A DNA stretch of 64,000 bases, taken from Myrica gale (lineage: Eukaryota; Streptophyta; Magnoliopsida; Fagales; Myricaceae). Position 1 is the first letter of the stretch. The number at the start of each line of letters is the position of its first letter. The notes under the pieces were generated by a model. It saw nothing but the letters and a program-made list of their open reading frames with translations. It was not told the DNA's origin and did not search any database. The stretch lies in NCBI GenBank assembly GCA_963930655.1, contig OZ005609.1, forward strand, positions 20,409,001-20,473,000, given 5' to 3'. Shown one piece after another: positions 47,381 to 57,243 of this stretch. The position numbers and the translations under genes are program-made.

Positions 47381-48199
47381 ATTTTCTTGTGAAAAATTAT
47401 TTTTGAAAGTTATAAAATAATTTCGCCCATCTCTATTGGGTGCTATGCATATCACATACGTCACTATGAACGAGTTCAAAAAGAGAGGACGTCCTTTCAA
47501 TTTTCAAAAATGATTTTCTTGTGATTTTTGTTTTCATACAGATACGGCATTTTCATCCATTTCATTTTCAAGCTTTGAAATAAGGTCTAGGCCTATGCTA
47601 TAATGAATTATCTCATATTCTGAATGACCTAAAATGAAATGTCATTAAAAAAACAAACCAAGTAAATAAACAAAAACATTACTTACCTTACTAACTACTT
47701 TAAATTGGAACATACCATCACAAACATAACCATTTCCCACAAACTTTCCCCCTTGATAAGAACATACATAAAGTTTCTTGTAACCTCATGAAAAAGTGCA
47801 TTAGTTAGTTATAAAACTATTTCAGAGGTAAACTCCAAGTCCACTGATATTTTTCATATAATAAGAACAATATAGGAATTCTCCGTTGCCTCAAAGATAC
47901 TAAATTGTCTCATATCATGACAAACGTCTTATTACCTCGGCTTGCCACAATTGCATCAATTGCCTTTCTTTTTCTTATTTTGGTTGTATTCTTTTGCTTT
48001 TAATTTTCTATTTTATCCTCTTCGTGTTTGAAATGTCAGTTTCTTCCGAAGTTAGAACATACATGGTCTGTAGATTTTTTTTACACAAAAAATATTCTGT
48101 TGACACGGTCCAACCCTAATTAGGTGCTGGCGAAGAACCCTAACATCATCGTTGAAACCAACATCAACGTTGACCGGTATTTTTGTTTATTTATTTTTT
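47381..48199. other. Intergenic DNA
   Basis: A short TTTCAAAAATGATTTTCTTG repeat occurs at about 47,370 and 47,500. No gene seen. Confidence 0.35.
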
Positions 48200-48470
48200 G
48201 GGAAATTTTATTTCTGGTCATTAGGTTTTGACTATTTTTACGTTTTGGTCACTAGGTTTCATTTTTTTACGATTTGATCATTAAATTTTGACTACTTTTA
48301 CGATTTGGTCTTTCTGTCAAACCTCCGTTAATTTTTAATAGAATATAACGCGGTCGACCGCTATTCCGATTAAAAATTTAATGGAAGTTTGACGGAAAAA
48401 CTAAATCGTAAAAGTGATCAAAATTTAATGACCAAATCGTAATCTAATGACCAAAAATGAATTTTCCCCC
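48200..48470. mobile_element. Fold-back MITE next to the virus insertion
   Basis: Nearly the whole segment is an inverted repeat: GGTCATTAGGTTTTGACTA and TTTTACGATTTGGTC on the left recur inverted on the right, with short GGGAAA / TTTCCC-like ends. Each arm is about 120 bp and the centre is AATATAACGCGGTCGACCGC. It is a terminal-inverted-repeat DNA element of uncertain superfamily (Mutator-like by arm length). Confidence 0.6.
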
Positions 48471-48550
48471 GTAAATAAAGATGAGAAAGTTAGCTAAAAA
48501 AATAGTAAAGATGGGAAAGAAGAGGATGGTGTCTCATAAAAAACGAAACT

Positions 48551-48570
48551 TATATATATATATATATATA
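48551..48570. repeat. (TA)10 run at the left edge of the endogenous virus
   Basis: Ten TA units directly precede the first viral capsid-like sequence. TA-dinucleotide tracts are reported integration sites for florendoviruses. Confidence 0.8.
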
Positions 48571-48915
48571 AATTATTATCCAAGACCTACTCCTCCAAAT
48601 TTACAATATGAAGAAAGACATTTAACTAGCACTTCTGCTTTTTCTGCTGATAATTTGTATGAATGGAATATTGATGGGATAGCTGAATATGAAATTCTTA
48701 ATATCATGAATGAAATGGCTATGTATGCTAATGTATTACGTAATAGTCATAGAACTGAACAAGAAGCAGCTAATTGTTTAATTTCTGGTTTCACTGGTCA
48801 ATTAAAAAATTGGTGGGATAAATATTTAACTGAAGAAGCACGCACTGCTGTTACAAATGCTGTTAAAAGAGACGCAAATAATAATATTATATATGACAAT
48901 AACCAAACTATAAAT
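48571..48915 (+). pseudogene. Caulimovirid capsid fragment (N-terminal half of core)
   Basis: The translation is open and matches the capsid core of plant pararetroviruses in style: acidic Tyr/Asn-rich start, then a NCLISGFTGQLKNWWDKYL segment near 48,774-48,830 resembling the gag/capsid major homology area. The frame ends shortly after NNQTINYFSK, where a deletion joins it to protease sequence. Plus strand, opposite to the main viral block. Confidence 0.7.
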
Positions 48916-49018
48916 TATTTTTCAAAAATGGTATTCTGAAGTTACTATTCGCATTAAAGATTTTTCCTTTACTATAATTGCTTTGATTGATTCCGGTGCT
49001 GATTTAAATTGTATTCAG
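48916..49018 (+). pseudogene. Caulimovirid protease start fragment
   Basis: A short out-of-frame continuation whose protein contains the DSGAD active-site motif and stops at CIQ, identical in style to the protease at 54.9-55.4 kb. The join to the capsid fragment falls in ATTATTTTTCAAAAATG, sequence also present at the capsid-protease boundary of the main copy, suggesting a microhomology deletion. Confidence 0.65.
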
Positions 49019-49109
49019 GTGAAGTCCAACGTTTGCAATAGATTATAGCAAAAAACTGTATCTGTAATCTAAATAGAACGAATAGAGGAATCACGGTAGA
49101 AAAGTATTT
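49012..49109 (-). repeat. 98-bp perfect viral repeat, copy 1
   Basis: Identical over 98 bp to 51,059-51,156 in direct orientation. There it is leader sequence between the primer site and the movement-protein ORF; here it lies between a protease fragment and an ORF2 fragment. Confidence 0.85.
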
Positions 49110-49206
49110 GCCTGTAATTGACTTCTTTGGGCAAGAAATTGAGGATGGGTTGCTATTTGGGTTTTGGCTTTGGCAATGGCAGCAATAATAGGGTCGGTGG
49201 TGTAAA
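49110..49206 (-). pseudogene. Caulimovirid ORF2 fragment
   Basis: It encodes a WWNVYTTDPIIAAIAKAK segment and following residues, the same as 52,386-52,490 in the ORF2 copy, but here it is fused in frame to the polyprotein segment on its right. Confidence 0.75.
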
Positions 49207-49849
49207 CATTCCACCATTTTGCAAGCATTTCATTTATTTTATCTAATTTTTCTGTGTTAGTATCAACAGGTTTCATGGGAGACATTTTGGGTAAAGCGTA
49301 TGGAATAAACATTGGTTGTTTAGCAGATTCTGGTTTAGAAGGGAGACCAGGTTGAATTAATTGTTCTATGTTAGTCAAATGCGTACCAACTTGATGTAAA
49401 TAAGCATTTGTATAGTTATTTTGTTGAATAAGATTATCAAAGTTTTTATCATTATTATTCATGGTATTGACTTTAAAAGGAGAAGCAAAATATTGTTTAG
49501 AGTGATTATCAATACTGATAGTAGTTTTGGGAGGATAAAATTCATAAACTTGTTTACTATCTGTAGTTAACCAAGGAGGAGTTTTGGTAAGAACATTTAA
49601 AGTAGTATTTAAACTAAAAACATTCTTATCAAACCAAGAAAAGAAAGGAATATTTTGTTGAACTGTATTCAAATGATTATAATAAGTTGATCGAATAAAA
49701 GCTTGATCAATTTCATCATAAGTTTCCAAAAACCATAGTTTTTTCTTAAGATTGAAAATAGAATCAAAATCTTTACGTAATGCTTCTTTATTAATAGAAA
49801 AGGCAGATTGTAACATATTAATAGAATGAGACCTTTGTAAAGAAATAAT
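49207..49849 (-). pseudogene. Caulimovirid ORF1 linker between movement protein and capsid
   Basis: It continues the movement-protein frame after a single in-frame TAA at 49,848-49,850. Asn/Gln-rich, no recognised domain, with an open frame of about 200 codons. It ends where ORF2 sequence is joined, so the capsid that should follow is absent here. Confidence 0.6.
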
Positions 49850-50995
49850 TTATGACTGTGTGGGCGAAGTTTTAACAGCGTTTTCATCTTTGTAAACTGG
49901 ATTTTGTACAAAATTATCAGATGTTTTAATACCAATAGGAATATAAGTAATATTTGGAGGTTCATTCGGTAAATATGGAGGTAGAGATGAAGTACTAGTT
50001 CTAAAAGAATTTAAAGCTGAATGAAAATTCAAATTTCTTGAGCTTGAAGAGGGAGTAAGGCTAGAGCTAGTAGAAAACCGATTTGATTTATTTTGAAAAG
50101 ATAAAGTAACATACCCATCTGTATGTTGAGTAAAATATTCGAGTTCTTTATTTTCTTTTTTAGGAGGAGGAACTATTAGAGGTAATTTCCAATTGTCGGG
50201 TAAAACAACATTATCCCATTGTATCATTTTGGGTATAGTAATATTTGAATGTTCATTACTAGTAGTTAAAAGTAATGTTTCGCCAGAATGAGGACGAGCC
50301 TTAGATCTAGGATCTAAAGTTGTCTTCATTAACTTATAATGAAGTCGATATATGATAGCAAGATATTGAGCACCTTGCATCATATCCTGCCCCATGGCTT
50401 TAATATTTAATATTAAAGAATGTAAAATCGTAGGATCAGATAAAGATAATGGAAAACATGGATAACAATTAAAATAAATAGGACCTTGATGTAAAGAGGA
50501 TTCAACAATTCCAAGTAAAGAATTAGAAAATTGATTATGTCGTCCATCTCTTAAACATAATAAAACAGACATATTGAGACCTTGACGAATTAATGGTGTA
50601 GCAGCGACTTGAACCAAACCCATGTGCATATATTTAAAGCCTTGATTAATATGTTTGCGTATCATATCTGTTTTGATTAAATGAATTGTGTCATATTCTT
50701 TACCGATAGGTATTAATTGTTCTATTGTTTTAATAGCGTAATCGGTATGAAAAGCAAAGGTTGATTTGTTATATAATTGAGAGTTTTTGACTTTAGGTAT
50801 AACCCAATTATTTAAAGGTTTATTAATGCCTAATGAAATGTGATATTCATCAGTTTTGATATTGGATGCAGATGATAAGGTATTGTCAATTGCAGTGCTA
50901 TTGTCCATACTATTACTATTAGAACTTCCACTTGCAACACTATTTCTACTGTTCGATCGTCTAAACATCCTGTTTAAACCACAGTACGTTTTCAC
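49848..50995 (-). pseudogene. Caulimovirid movement protein (30K family)
   Basis: An open frame of 381 codons with the layout of a 30K-superfamily movement protein: a Ser/Asn-rich N-terminus, a central beta-rich core with a GFKYMHMGLVQVAATPLI segment and a conserved LCLRDGR / LLGIVE region, and a Ser/Pro-rich C-terminal part. In a virus such a protein enlarges plasmodesmata for cell-to-cell spread. It is the first domain of ORF1. The frame is intact up to a TAA that cuts it from the rest of the polyprotein, and the next ORF1 domains are displaced. The true start may be the internal Met at about 50,965. Confidence 0.75.
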
Positions 50996-51058
50996 AATAA
51001 GCTATTTCAAACGGGTCGCACCAACCGGGTCCGGCCTTTTCACTGCTAATCCAACGGC

Positions 51059-51156
51059 TATTCAGGTGAAGTCCAACGTTTGCAATAGATTATAGCAAAA
51101 AACTGTATCTGTAATCTAAATAGAACGAATAGAGGAATCACGGTAGAAAAGTATTT
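51059..51156 (-). repeat. 98-bp perfect viral repeat, copy 2
   Basis: Leader sequence between the primer site and the movement-protein ORF; identical to 49,012-49,109. Confidence 0.85.
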
Positions 51157-51236
51157 TAAGAGGAAATTAAAATAGTAAAAGTAAGGGTGAAACAGTTAAC
51201 GAATGATGAATGAAGTGCTGTGGAATGTATGAGTAT

Positions 51237-51249
51237 GGCTCTGATACCA
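51237..51249 (-). other. Caulimovirid tRNA-Met primer binding site
   Basis: The minus strand reads TGGTATCAGAGCC, complementary to the 3' end of plant initiator tRNA-Met, the minus-strand primer of all Caulimoviridae. It defines the conventional zero point of the viral genome and confirms the minus-strand orientation of this block. Confidence 0.9.
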
Positions 51250-51264
51250 AAATTGTCCCAGATA

Positions 51265-51609
51265 TTAAAAATTGTCACCAGATTGGGAATTATCGCTATC
51301 TGTTGAGTATTTTGTGCAATTGCTATTGAATGAGCAAGGACTGTTAAAACCAGGTGATAAATCATCACTGTCATATGTAGATGTATAATCACTATCATAT
51401 TCTTCATACATGCTTTCATCTAATGCATTGATATTGTCTTCAAGATATTGAGAAGATAAATATTCACCATAAATAATATTGAGAAACAAAAATGCAAGCA
51501 GCATATTAGTACCAGTACTTTTAAGCATTAAAGCAATAGCAAGTAATACAGAAAGATCTTGACTCATATTGAAAAGTTTACACGGTACAATAGTAAAGCT
51601 TAAACACAC
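51265..51609 (-). other. Leader ORF upstream of the viral primer site
   Basis: A 114-codon open frame just before the primer site, with a hydrophobic first half and a strongly acidic Ser/Asp/Tyr-rich second half (DESMYEEYDSDYTSTYDSDD). Caulimovirid leaders usually hold only short ORFs, so this one is long. It may be a real small protein or a leader ORF involved in ribosome shunting. No homologue is recognised. Confidence 0.4.
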
Positions 51610-51849
51610 TTACAAGATTGAAGACTTGAAACTTGAAACAAACTTGACAGAACTCTAGAAAGGTAGGATATAAAAGGAAGAAGATTAAAGGCGTAGAATT
51701 GAAAAGGTGTAGAAGTGAAGGATTGATATGATGAACAGGGAAGGTATCTGGTATGGGAGAAAGGCTGCGAAATATGAGAGAAGGAGAAAGGTTTGAGAGA
51801 TTTTTGGAGACTGAGAGAATTCGTAGAAAGATATGAGTGTAGGTGAATG

Positions 51850-52165
51850 CGTGAAATGAACGACGAAAACATCGTTTAAATAGAAAAGGGAAAAGAGAGA
51901 AAGACGATAAATGTCCTTCGATATTTTCGAAAAGGAAGGGTATTTTTGGAAAGAGAAACAGTACCTGTCGGCAGAGTACTGTAGATGAACAGTTATTGTT
52001 GTCGGTGTACAGTAAATGAACAGGTAAAGCAACAGTATCTTGAACAGTGCTGTGTCGGCGACTGTCGGCAGAACAGTAATCTTCATTTGGGAAAAGACGG
52101 TCTTGTCCTTAATATTCGGAAAAATTACATCGCTGATATTATTGATATTGACGTCATGCTGGCAT
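51850..52165 (-). promoter_or_regulatory. Caulimovirid promoter region
   Basis: A TATA-like CTATTTAAACG lies at 51,873-51,883 (minus), about 600 bp upstream of the primer site, the same layout as the 35S promoter and leader of caulimoviruses. Upstream are several repeats of the type CTGTTC.T.TACTGT and CTGTCGGCAG / CTGCCGACAG (51,965-52,080), which could be enhancer repeats or form hairpins. Confidence 0.5.
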
Positions 52166-52167
52166 TA

Positions 52168-53500
52168 TCAAAAGAACTGTTGATTGATAGCATTTATTTC
52201 TTCATCTGATAAATGAACTTCATATCCATCAAAAGGGTCTTGAGCATCTTGATATTGTGGTATTGAACTGGGAGCAGAAGTGGATGCCGAGGTGGCATTA
52301 TTTTCTTCTTCTTGAGACAACTGAGATAAAACTTCAAGCAACTGACTTTTATAATCATCTTTATTCTGGGCAGCAGCAAGTTTTGCCTGTAATTGACTTC
52401 TTTGGGCAAGAAATTGAGGATGGGTTGCTATTTGGGTTTTGGCTTTGGCAATGGCAGCAATAATAGGGTCGGTGGTGTAAACATTCCACCATTTAATAAA
52501 AAATTTCTGGGCTAATATTTTAACATTGTCTTCATGAGAAAAGACAAACTTCCAACAGAAAATCCAAGGGACGAGGTTAAACTGTATATGGAAACGAAGA
52601 AGAACAGATATATTTTTGAATGGAGGGTTTTTCATGGCTGGATATTTGTCTAGGGAAGGTGTATCATGAGGGTTTTCAGCCCATTGATCATATGCTTTTT
52701 TGAGACTGTCTGGAAAAAGTTTTTCATCTGGACCGAATCGGTCCCACCACTGGAGAAACCAATGGGGTATTGGTTCAGTACTATGGAATCCTTTAAATCG
52801 TATGAACCACGTATGACGATGGTTATTGTTTTCAAAAAATAAAGTGTATGTCCATGCGTCAATGTAGTCATAATAAGAAATTGTTTTGATATTGCTAAAG
52901 GATTCAGAAAGAGCTCTTAGAGTCCAGGGTGGACCCCACTCTTTTGGTGAAATTATCCTACGTATTGTAAATTTTGAAAAACCAATTCGAGATGAATCAA
53001 ATTTGCAGGGTGTAGTTTCAAATTCAACATGTTTCATATCCTTTAAAACTTGTTGATAAAAAGCTTGAGTAAATAAAGGATGCTTTGGAACATAGTTCCA
53101 ATCGGGGGGTAATATTTGTGCAGCAACTTTATATGGATCACACTCTTGATCATAGGGACTCTCCACAAAACATACCAATCTAATATAGGATTTGGGCATC
53201 AAAGGATTAATTTCGGGTAAAGGAGGTGATATTGGAGTAGCAAAGGTAGAAGGTATGGAAGAAGAAACCTTTTGACTAAAAGTAGCATTCATTGGAGGAG
53301 GCTCAAAAGAAGCCAAGGGACTTGATATTGAGGGAATCTTAGGTATTTGTCCTAAAACAGTAAATTAATTGTGAATGGGAATAGCACCAGGTCGTGGACC
53401 AGGAGGACGAGGATCAGGTGGACGGGTATTACCACGATAAACAAAAGGAGGTAAAGGTGGAAAATTTGACGATTGCTCTGAAGAAGATTTATTACTCATG
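52168..53500 (-). pseudogene. Caulimovirid ORF2, left copy, with one in-frame stop
   Basis: The ATG at 53,500-53,498 overlaps the end of the RT/RNase H ORF by 9 nt (ATGAGTAA arrangement). The first 44 codons are Pro-rich and end at a TAA near 53,367; the same frame then stays open from there through MASFEPPPM (53,316) to 52,168. The copy at 57.2-58.3 kb has CAA at that position, so the stop is a point mutation. The protein is Trp/Phe-rich with a coiled-coil-like C-terminus (AQRSQLQAKLAAAQ, then LEVLSQLSQEEE). I associate it with the second ORF of florendoviruses; its function is not known to me. Confidence 0.7.
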
Positions 53501-54894
53501 ATTTATTTTACCCTGTAAAAATTCACGAGTGAGAAAATCAGGAACAGAATTTTGAGAGCCTTTGATATACTCAATATCAAAATCAAAGGCAGATAAAATA
53601 CCTTGCCAACGGGCAAATAAATGTTTAGAAGCAAGGTTTTTAACATCTTTCATCAAAATGTCTTTTGCAGAATGACAATCGACACGGATTAAAAAGGCTT
53701 GATTTAACAAATCATCTTGAAATTTAGAAACACAAAGTACTATTGCTAGAACTTCTTGTCATCAGGATGCAGTCGTTGTTTTAATATGCCACCATAACCT
53801 AGGTTAGAGGCATCTGTTTCAACGATTTTGAATGCATGAGGGGATGCTATACCAAGACAAGGCAAATGTTTTACATGCTTTTTTATTTGTTTAATTATTT
53901 CGGTGTGCTGTTCAGTCCAAGGGGAAGGTTTTTTCTTTAATCGATCAAATAAAGGTTTGCATATTTTTCTCAAATCTTTATAAAATTCACCAATATAATT
54001 TAAACTACCAAGAAAGCGTTGTAATTGTTGTTTATCAAGTATTTTATCAGCAAATTTATCAGCAAATTCAATAGCGCGAGATATTGGCGTAATAGTTCCT
54101 TGATATATAGTATGACCTAAAAATCTTATTTTTGATTGGAATAATTTTATTTTAGGAGCAGATACTACCAAACCATTTTGTTCAATTATTTTTTGGAATT
54201 TATTTAAATGATACCAATGTTGTTTAATTGATTTGGAGAAGATAAGAACATCATCAATATAAACTAAAACAAAGGAAGAATAAGGATTAAAGATATCATT
54301 CATAATATTTTGAAATTCTGAAGGGGCATTTTTTAAACCAAAAGGCATAACATTCCATTCAAAATGACCAAAAGGAACTGTAAAAGCAGTTTTATATCTA
54401 TCTTGTTCAGCAATTTGTATTTGATAATATCCAGATTTCATATCAAATTTAGAGAAAATACAAGCATCATGTAATCTATTAAGTAAATCTTTTTTATTAG
54501 GAATAGGATATCTAATCCATCTTAAAACTTTATTTAAAGGTTTATAATTAATAACAAGACGAGGAACACCACGTTCTTTTTCAGCATTATTCATGACATA
54601 AAAAGCAGCACAACTCCAAGGAGATTTAGAAGGGCGAATTAATTTTTTATTCATTAAAGATTGAATTTCTTTTTTGCAAATCTCTAAATATTCATTATTC
54701 ATTTGTATAGGTCGGGCTTTTGTAGGAATATTTTTCTCAGAAAAATCAGATTCATAGGGAAGAGTAATGATGTGTTGTTTTCTATTCCAAAAAGCATTAG
54801 GAACAGTCGAGCAAATAGTTTCTTCTAATGTTTGTTGATATTTTTTAATGGCTTGCTGTTCATTGTTAATTTGTTCATCAATATGTTTGTACAT
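53492..54894 (-). pseudogene. Caulimovirid reverse transcriptase and RNase H
   Basis: 54,894-53,746 carries a complete RT domain: the fingers start KKLIRPSKSPWSCAAFYV, palm motif KFDMKSGYYQI, MPFGLKNAPSEFQ and the catalytic VYIDDVLIFSKS at about 54,235-54,270, then thumb FLGSLNYIGEF. The RNase H begins with KIVETDASNLGYGGILKQ. The frame stops near 53,746 and resumes at about 53,710 (CHSAKDILMKDVKN... ARWQGILSAFDFDIEYI), ending NHE at 53,492. One break thus splits the RNase H. In the virus this enzyme copies pregenomic RNA into DNA. Confidence 0.85.
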
Positions 54895-55378
54895 AATTTC
54901 TTTTTGTAGGAATTTGTAAATGTTGTTTTTTACGAAAAACTTTTGTTTGAGTTAAAATATTAATTTCTTTTGATATCGAAATAGTTTTTAGGACTTGAAT
55001 ATCACGAGAGAAAGGAGGATAATAAAAGTTAAAAGTAACTTCATGACCAAGTACACGAGAAGTAATGCCTTGTTCAGTAACCATAAAAGGATATAATAAA
55101 GATAAGAAAGGATTACCTAAAATAACTTTAGAAGTTAAATTTTTAACCATAACAAAAGTAGTTTGAAAACAAAAACCATTATTACATATATGAACATTTG
55201 GAATTTTATAATTTATTGTCATTTTCTTGCCATCAGCTTGAGATAAACGTTCAGTTGATTTTTCAAAATATTTAGAATCAATTATCCCTTCTTGAATACA
55301 ATTTAAATCAGCACCGGAATCAATCAAAGCAATTATAGTAAAGGAAAAATCTTTAATGCGAATAGTAACTTCAGAATA
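54878..55378 (-). pseudogene. Caulimovirid aspartic protease
   Basis: The single active-site motif DSGAD lies near 55,310-55,324, followed by a hydrophobic KVILGNPFLSLLYPF segment, the usual retropepsin-like fold of this family. A TGA just upstream (about 55,378-55,380) separates it from the capsid frame; the plus-strand fragment at 48.9 kb has TGG at the same place. The protease frame runs 17 nt into the RT frame and then stops, so a frameshift separates protease from RT. Confidence 0.8.
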
Positions 55379-56325
55379 TCATTTTTGAAAAATAATTTTA
55401 TCTATTATTTGTAAGAAAGCTTCAGTAGATGGTAATGGAATATCTATGTCAGGGATTGCAGAGGATGAAGGAGTTTCGGTTAACAAAAGTTGAGGAGCAT
55501 CAGCTGGTTGAGGTTGAGCTTTTAAAAGACAAATTCCCGTTAATAAATGTTCGGTGATATTTGTCAAATTTATTTGAGAGTTTTGTAATTGTTTTATTTC
55601 TTGTTTAAGGATTTGTATTTCTTGTTGTAAATCTAAAATTGTAGCAGGTTTGTTTGAAGGTTTAAATCGGGCTAAGATTTTATTATAATCATAATGGACT
55701 ATGGGTTGTTGTTTATTTGTTGAATTAGATGCAGATGATTGTATTTCCATATTTTTCATTTTAATGAGAAATTCATTCTGTATTTCTTTATCTTGTATTT
55801 GAGTGATAGCATCTAATAAAAGTTGATCAGATTTATTTAGAACAAAAATCTTTTTACAATTACAATTATCTTTTAAGTAATTACATAATTGAACTTCATC
55901 ATTTTCAGAAGAAGAAGTGTCTTTAAAAGAGGAAGAAGAAGTAGGCGATAAAGGTGGTGATTGATCATTTAAAAATATTTTAAATAAGTGATTTTTTATT
56001 TCTTCAGAAATTTCTAATTGTTCTATTTTCTTTCGAACATAACATTTATTAGCAAAGTGGCCAGTCTTACCGCATTTCCAACAGACAATGTTTTTTCTAT
56101 CTTTTTGTTTTTTAAATTTTTTAGAAGGCTTAGATTTAGAAGGATATTTGGATTTGGATATATTAAATCATTTACTAGACTTGTAATATTTAGGCTTTTT
56201 AGTTTTGAAATGTTTAGATTGTTTTTTGCGTTTGGAAGGAGCTATGGGATTAGAGTAACAATATTGTTCACAGAAATGACCTAATTCACGATGAGTGTGT
56301 TTTCGTTCAAATTCGATTGTTTTTT
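55379..56325 (-). pseudogene. Caulimovirid capsid C-terminus with zinc finger, tandem copy A
   Basis: Lys/Ser-rich region followed by the CCHC zinc knuckle CWKCGKTGHFANKC (about 56,045-56,088), then acidic and coiled-coil segments and a Pro-rich tail before the protease. One Trp codon is now a stop (TGA on the minus strand at about 56,167-56,169). This copy is joined at its right end to copy B with an 803-bp period. Confidence 0.75.
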
Positions 56326-57243
56326 TAAAAGACAAATTTCGGTTAATAAATGTTCGGTGATATTTGTCAAATTTATTTGAGAGTTTTGTAATTGTTTTAT
56401 TTCTTGTTTAAGGATTTGTATTTCTTGTTGTAAATCTAAAATTGTAGCAGGTTTGTTTGAAGGTTTAAATCGGGCTAAGATTTTATTATAATCATAATGG
56501 ACTATGGGTTGTTGTTTATTTGTTGAATTAGATGCAGAGGATTGTATTTCCATATTTTTCATTTTAATGAGAAATTCATTCTGTATTTCTTTATCTTGTA
56601 TTTGAGTGATAGCATCTAATAAAAGTTGATCAGATTTATTTAGAACAAAAATCTTTTTACAATTACAATTATCTTTTAAGCAATCACATAATTGAACTTC
56701 ATCATTTTCAGAAGAAGAAGTGTCTTTAAAAGAGGAAGAAGAAGTAGGCGATAAAGGTGGTGATTGATCATTTAAAAATATTTTAAATAAGTGATTTTTT
56801 ATTTCTTCAGAAATTTCTAATTGTTCTATTTTCTTTCGAACATAACATTTATTAGCAAAGTGGCCAGTCTTACCGCATTTCCAACAGACAATGTTTTTTC
56901 TATCTTTTTGTTTTTTAAATTTTTTAGAAGGCTTAGATTTAGAAGGATATTTGGATTTGGATATATTAAACCATTTACTAGACTTGTAATATTTAGGCTT
57001 TTTAGTTTTGAAATGTTTAGATTGTTTTTTGCGTTTGGAAGGAGCTATGGGATTAGAGTAACCATATTGTTCACAGAAATGACCTAATTCACGATGAGTG
57101 TGTTTTCGTTCAAATTCGATTGTTTTCTTCAATTTTATATCATTACAAATGAGTAAACCAGTACGGTTAATAATACTTATTATTTTACCATAAGTGTAAG
57201 AATCATATAAAATAACACCTTCTTCATTCCCATTCACAATCAA
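56281..57243 (-). pseudogene. Caulimovirid capsid C-terminus with zinc finger, tandem copy B
   Basis: Same region as copy A, here open through the whole zinc finger (CCHC at about 56,846-56,890) and coiled coil. It starts earlier, in the capsid core (LICNDIKLKKTIEFERKHTH), and runs out of frame where copy A begins. Its first codons derive from the inversion junction with the right-hand ORF2 copy (57,225-57,243), not from the capsid. Confidence 0.75.
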
